A stretch of DNA of 36,151 nt, taken from NCBI GenBank assembly GCA_003605055.1, contig QZKP01000018.1, positions 104,644 to 140,794 on the forward strand, written 5' to 3'. Position 1 is the first letter of the stretch. Each line of letters opens with the position of its first letter. The notes beneath the pieces are model-generated. The model was given only the letters and a program-made list of their open reading frames with translations, did not search any database and had not been told where the DNA came from. Below, in pieces: positions 33,055-36,151 of this stretch. The translations under genes and the position numbers were made by a program. The stretch comes from Desulfarculus sp. GTDB taxonomy: Bacteria > Desulfobacterota > Desulfarculia > Desulfarculales > Desulfarculaceae.

Positions 33055-34215
33055 GTGGAGGCCCGCGATCCGGACGGGCCTTTGTGGAGTAGGGCAGCCT
33101 TGCTGGAATTCTTGCGTATAGTTCATGATGAGCTGGCCGGCGGGAGGGACCTCTGCCTGGCCACCATCATCGGGCAGCGCGGTTCGGCCCCGCGCTCGTT
33201 GGGCACCCGCTTTTTTGTGCGCCCCGACGGCAGCTTCTGGGGCACCATCGGCGGAGGGCGCTTCGAAGCCGACGTCATCCAGGCCGCCCGCCACGCCCTG
33301 ACCCATGGCCGGGCCGTGAACCTGAGCTACTGCCTGCAGGGCCGCGACGTGGCCGACTGCGAGATGATCTGCGGCGGCGAGATGGAGGTGTACCTGGAGC
33401 CGCTGTCCGGCAGCGACCGGGTGGTGGTGGAGATTTTCTCCCGGGCGGCCAAGGTGGCCGGCCGCGGGGGCCGGGCCCTCCTGGCCACCCTGGTGGCGCC
33501 GGGCCCGGTAAACGGCGTGGCCGGCCGCAAGCTGCTGTTGGTGCAGGGCGGCTCCAGCCTGGGCTCCCTGGCCGGCTCGCCTGAACTGGTCGGCCAACTG
33601 GACGCTTTTCTGGAGCAGGCCCAGCCCCAGGACCCGCCGCGGCTGTTGGACCTGAGCGCCGCCCATGAAACCGGGCTGGTCTTCGTGGACCCCATCCTGA
33701 GCAGCCCGGTGGTCTACATCTTCGGCGGCGGCCACGTCGCCCGGCAACTGGCCCCCCTGGTCAGCCTGGCCGGCTTCCGGCTGGTGGTGGCCGATGACCG
33801 GCCGGAGTGGGCCAATCCCGAGCGCTTTCCCCGGGCCGAACAGATCTGGAACCGCAACCTGTCCCAGGTGCTGGACGGCGAGTATCTGGGCAGCGAGGCC
33901 TACCTGGTCATCGTGACCCGGGGCCACCTGTTCGACAAGGAGGTGCTGGCCCAGTCCTTGCGCCAGAAGGCGGCCTACGTGGGCATGATAGGTTCGCGGC
34001 GCAAGCGGGAGCTGATCTACCAGGCCCTGCGCGAGGAGGGCTTCAGCCAGGAGCAGTTGGACGCGGTGCATTCACCCATAGGCCTGGACATAGGGGCCGA
34101 GACCCCCGAGGAGATCGCCATCGCCATCGCCGCCGAGCTGGTGGCCGTCCGCGCCCAGCGTGTCGGCGGCCGGCGAAAACCAAAGGAACTCAAGGGAGCC
34201 GTGCCATGCGTCTAA
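33055..34215 (+). CDS. XdhC/CoxF family molybdenum-hydroxylase maturation protein
   Basis: A 386-aa XdhC-family protein. The N-terminal XdhC_CoxI domain has IIGQRGSAPRSLGTRFFVRPDG and GTIGGGRFEADV. The C-terminal Rossmann domain has VYIFGGGHVARQLAPL, VVADDRPEWANPERFP, IVTRGHLFDKEVL, YVGMIGSRRKRE and HSPIGLDIGAETPEEIAIAIAAELVAVR. XdhC binds Moco and supports sulfuration and insertion into xanthine dehydrogenase-like enzymes; some relatives (YqeB) belong to selenium-dependent hydroxylase systems. No Mo-hydroxylase gene is nearby. GTG 33055 begins the longest form; TTG 33100 with GGAG 10 nt upstream is an equally reasonable start. A TATATT at 33035-33040 may be a -10 box. It overlaps the next lipoprotein gene by 10 nt. 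Confidence 0.9.
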   Translation: MEARDPDGPLWSRAALLEFLRIVHDELAGGRDLCLATIIGQRGSAPRSLGTRFFVRPDGSFWGTIGGGRFEADVIQAARHALTHGRAVNLSYCLQGRDVADCEMICGGEMEVYLEPLSGSDRVVVEIFSRAAKVAGRGGRALLATLVAPGPVNGVAGRKLLLVQGGSSLGSLAGSPELVGQLDAFLEQAQPQDPPRLLDLSAAHETGLVFVDPILSSPVVYIFGGGHVARQLAPLVSLAGFRLVVADDRPEWANPERFPRAEQIWNRNLSQVLDGEYLGSEAYLVIVTRGHLFDKEVLAQSLRQKAAYVGMIGSRRKRELIYQALREEGFSQEQLDAVHSPIGLDIGAETPEEIAIAIAAELVAVRAQRVGGRRKPKELKGAVPCV

Positions 34216-34427
34216 GACTGGGGTTGGTTCTGCTGGCTCTGGCCTTGGCTGCCGGCTGCGCATCCGCGGCCGAGGACCAGTTTGGCAAGTTGGCGCCGGG
34301 CATGACGCCCGCGCAGGTGGCCAAGGCCCTGGGCGAGCCAGAGCACATCAAGCGGGTGCGCTTCCCCGGGCACAAGCGGGACTACCTGGTGATGGAGTAC
34401 ACCATGGTGCCCGAGGTGCCCACTTGA
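34206..34427 (+). CDS. Small lipoprotein, BamE/SmpA-like, ending at an in-frame TGA
   Basis: A 73-aa reading frame with a lipoprotein signal peptide (MRLRLGLVLLALALAAGC, probable lipidated Cys18) and a BamE/SmpA-like segment: FGKLAPGMTPAQVAKALGEPEHI. An AGGGAG ribosome site lies 7 nt before ATG, inside the xdhC 3' end. The frame stops at TGA 34425-34427 after VPEVPT. The same frame continues with coding-like codons to a second TGA at 34628, so the natural product may be ~140 aa. Three readings are possible: selenocysteine insertion, a nonsense mutation or sequencing error, or a genuinely short protein. It should sit in the outer or inner membrane facing the periplasm. Family assignment is by motif only. 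Confidence 0.7.
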   Translation: MRLRLGLVLLALALAAGCASAAEDQFGKLAPGMTPAQVAKALGEPEHIKRVRFPGHKRDYLVMEYTMVPEVPT

Positions 34428-34474
34428 CCCAGCGAGGCGGCCGGTCGGGTTCTGACCGGCATGATGACCCTGGG
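34428..34474 (+). promoter_or_regulatory. SECIS-like RNA hairpin directly after the in-frame TGA
   Basis: Immediately after TGA 34425-34427, CCCAG (34428-34432) can pair with CTGGG (34470-34474). Inside, GCCGGTC (34440-34446) pairs perfectly with GACCGGC (34454-34460) around the 7-nt apical loop GGGTTCT. The apical loop begins 19 nt after the TGA and starts with G, which agrees with the loose bacterial SECIS model (16-37 nt distance, G early in the loop) as I recall it. A random GC-rich hairpin is the alternative. Confidence 0.4.
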
Positions 34475-34628
34475 CCTCAGCGAGATCGGCTGGAGCCACG
34501 CCAAGGCCACGCCGCATTGGGTATATTTCCTGGACGGCCACATGGTCTACACCTCCGAGGCCATAGACTGCGCCCAGGCCCACTGCCGCACCTGGATTGA
34601 CATCATGGACAAAAACTACCTGCGTTGA
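34428..34628 (+). pseudogene. In-frame continuation of the lipoprotein after the TGA
   Basis: The frame after the TGA encodes 66 residues, PSEAAGRVLTGMMTLGLSE then ...HWVYFLDGHMVYTSEAIDCAQAHCRTWIDIMDKNYLR, ending at TGA 34626-34628. Third codon positions are mostly G or C, as in real genes here, and HWVYFLDGHMVYTS reads as a natural C-terminal strand pair of a BamE-like fold. No ribosome site precedes the internal ATG at 34461. It is therefore either the readthrough part of one ~140-aa lipoprotein or the remnant left by a recent nonsense change. Confidence 0.55.
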
Positions 34629-34671
34629 GCCACTTGCCATAACGGCCGGCGGCGGATAGACTTGCATCCAC

Positions 34672-36132
34672 ATGGAAACAAATGAAAATGTAACCACCGC
34701 GCAGAATCCGCCCCACCAACCCTCCCCCGAGGCCCCGGTGGGCACCCCCTTCGCCGACTTCAACCTGCCCGAGCCCCTGCTCAGGGGACTGCATGAGTCC
34801 GGATATGAGCGCTGCACCCTGATCCAGGAGCAGGCCATCCCCCTGGGCCTGCAGGGCCTGGACGTGGCCGGCGAGGCCCAGACCGGCACGGGCAAGACCG
34901 CGGCCTTTTTAGTGCCCATATTCGCCCATCTTTTGCGGGACAAGAGCCGCACCCCGGGCGAGCCCAACGTGTTGATCATCTCCCCCACCCGGGAGCTGGC
35001 CCTGCAGATTATGCAGGACGCCCAGGCCATCGGCCGCCACCTGGGGCTGAAGATGCTGGCCGTGTTCGGTGGAGTGGACTACCGCAAGCAGGCCCAGGCC
35101 CTCAAGGAGGGCGTGGACCTGGTGGCGGCCACCCCGGGACGGCTGATTGACTACACCAAGCAGGGCATCTTCAACCCGCGGCACATCAAGTACCTGGTGG
35201 TGGACGAGGCCGACCGCCTGTTCGACATGGGCTTCATCGCCGACCTGCGCTGGATCCTGCGCCGCCTGCCGCCCTACGACAAGCGCCAGAGCATGCTGTT
35301 CTCGGCCACCCTGGGCTACCGGGTGCTGGAGTTGACCTACGAATTCATGAACCTGCCCCGCCGGGTGTCGGTGATGCCCCAGACCCGCACGGTCAGCCAG
35401 GTGACCCAGGAGCTGTACCATTGCTCCTCCTTCGAGAAGCTCAACCTGCTCCTGGGCCTGCTCAAGCACGAGGACTGGTCGCGGGTGATGATCTTCACCA
35501 ACACCAAGCGGGCGGTGGACCGCCTGGCCTTCAAGCTCCAGGCCCACGGCTACCCGGCCGAGGGGACCAGCGGGGACATCAACCAGGTCAAGCGGCTCAA
35601 GCTCATGGAGCGATTCAAGAGCGGCGAGCTGAAGATACTGGTGGCCACCAACGTGGCCGCCCGCGGACTGCACATCGAGGACGTCAGCCACGTGATCAAC
35701 TATGACGTGCCCTCGGACCCCGAGGACTACGTGCACCGCGTGGGCCGCACCGCCCGCGCCGGGGCGGTGGGCAAGGCCATCACCCTGTGCTGCGACGAGT
35801 ACGCCACCCACCTGCCCTACGTGGAGGAGTTCCTGGGCGATAAGATTCCGGTGGTGTTCGCCGAGGACGAGCTTTTCCTGCCCGACGACACGCCCGAGTA
35901 CCGCCGGCCGCCGCGCCAGGCCCAGATTGAAGGGCAATTCCGCTGGACTTTGTTCTCCGGTTTCGCCCAGGACCTTCAGCGCCTCCTTATAAGATTCAAT
36001 CGCCCTGTCATACCTTTCCATTCGGCTCTGCAGAACACCCCGATTGAAGGCTGCCTCCCAAAAATGGGGGTTCAGTTTCAAAGCGCGTTCATACGAGATG
36101 AGCGCCTCTTTGGTTTGGTTCATCGCCGATAG
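34672..36132 (+). CDS. rhlB: DEAD-box ATP-dependent RNA helicase, RhlB-like; C-terminal end suspect
   Basis: An RNA helicase of the RhlB/DeaD group that unwinds RNA with ATP. Motifs in order: Q motif [19 protein letters not shown] (69-76), Ia PTRELALQ, Ib [23 protein letters not shown] (DEAD near 179-182), [43 protein letters not shown] and [12 protein letters not shown], then the RhlB-type [17 protein letters not shown]. Helicase character ends at about residue 416 (near 35920). The remaining ~70 residues, up to the stop at 36132, read antisense through a lower-GC TPR gene and are probably not native. The 43-bp gap upstream has no clear ribosome site. Confidence 0.88.
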   Translation: METNENVTTAQNPPHQPSPEAPVGTPFADFNLPEPLLRGLHESGYERCTLIQEQAIPLGLQGLDVAGEAQTGTGKTAAFLVPIFAHLLRDKSRTPGEPNVLIISPTRELALQIMQDAQAIGRHLGLKMLAVFGGVDYRKQAQALKEGVDLVAATPGRLIDYTKQGIFNPRHIKYLVVDEADRLFDMGFIADLRWILRRLPPYDKRQSMLFSATLGYRVLELTYEFMNLPRRVSVMPQTRTVSQVTQELYHCSSFEKLNLLLGLLKHEDWSRVMIFTNTKRAVDRLAFKLQAHGYPAEGTSGDINQVKRLKLMERFKSGELKILVATNVAARGLHIEDVSHVINYDVPSDPEDYVHRVGRTARAGAVGKAITLCCDEYATHLPYVEEFLGDKIPVVFAEDELFLPDDTPEYRRPPRQAQIEGQFRWTLFSGFAQDLQRLLIRFNRPVIPFHSALQNTPIEGCLPKMGVQFQSAFIRDERLFGLVHRR

Positions 36133-36151
36133 TGCCAGACCTAAATTGTAG
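35914..36151 (-). CDS. TPR-repeat protein, partial, running off the right edge
   Basis: On the minus strand from the right edge the frame reads [58 protein letters not shown], then a linker and [10 protein letters not shown]. That is two canonical tetratricopeptide units plus the start of a third, with the usual W/L/G/Y-A/P spacing. TPRs are protein-protein scaffolds. GC is about 52% with codons such as TTA, AAT and CTA that neighbouring genes avoid. TPR character stops near 35914, where the helicase's begins, and the frame has no stop there; it runs on antisense through the helicase. It is probably foreign or joined in error. Confidence 0.65.

Noticed and set aside
33059..33081. AGGCCCG / CGGGCCT hairpin at the xdhC 5' end as a terminator
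   Set aside because: It lies inside or just before the coding start, with only TTG after it; more likely incidental in GC-rich sequence, or a weak leader stem.

Overview
The window is about 68-70% GC (estimated by eye). Genes are packed edge to edge, many overlap by 4 nt, and many start with GTG or TTG. The gene content fits a high-GC, Gram-negative, probably anaerobic bacterium of the Desulfobacterota (former Deltaproteobacteria), perhaps Desulfarculales-like: an MlaE-MlaF-MCE lipid-transport cassette, ThiD-ThiN fusion, short-form ThiC, bifunctional BirA, B12-type radical SAM protein and XdhC. The taxon is an inference; no rRNA or other marker is present.

Region 1 (1-15395, almost all + strand) is a surface-glycan or glycolipid biosynthesis locus. 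It holds the 3' part of an asparagine synthase, a hexapeptide acyltransferase, three SAM methyltransferases, two YbhN/LPG-synthase-type membrane proteins (one on the - strand), a membrane-anchored beta-propeller protein, a GlpD-like FAD dehydrogenase with a probably leaderless promoter, an extended SDR, a YdjM/DUF457 membrane protein, one GT2 and three GT4-type glycosyltransferases. Region 2 (15396-18340, +) is trkA-trkH, for potassium uptake.

Region 3 (18352-29264, - strand) is a vitamin block. bioB-bioA-bioF-bioD is read from a promoter overlapped by a BirA-type palindrome. Upstream, thiD-thiN, thiC, a HAD phosphatase, birA and a B12-binding radical SAM gene form one tightly coupled operon. 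That operon starts with a TPP riboswitch followed by an intrinsic terminator, so the biotin repressor appears to be transcribed under thiamine control.

Region 4 (29304-36151, mostly +) starts with a sigma70-like promoter and mlaE-mlaF-mlaD; the MCE protein carries a C-terminal beta-strand-rich, barrel-like domain. A universal stress protein, an orphan XdhC and a small lipoprotein follow. The lipoprotein frame is interrupted by one TGA, followed at once by a two-stem hairpin resembling a bacterial SECIS element. A RhlB-like DEAD-box helicase comes last. In the final ~230 bases GC drops to about 52%, and a TPR protein is encoded on the other strand. Neither the helicase nor the TPR frame has a stop of its own there, so the end of the window looks chimeric.

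The observations most worth checking are the TGA/SECIS-like lipoprotein, the TPP-riboswitch control of birA, the barrel-bearing MCE protein, the orphan radical SAM protein and the chimeric right end. No tRNA, rRNA, CRISPR array or insertion sequence was recognised.
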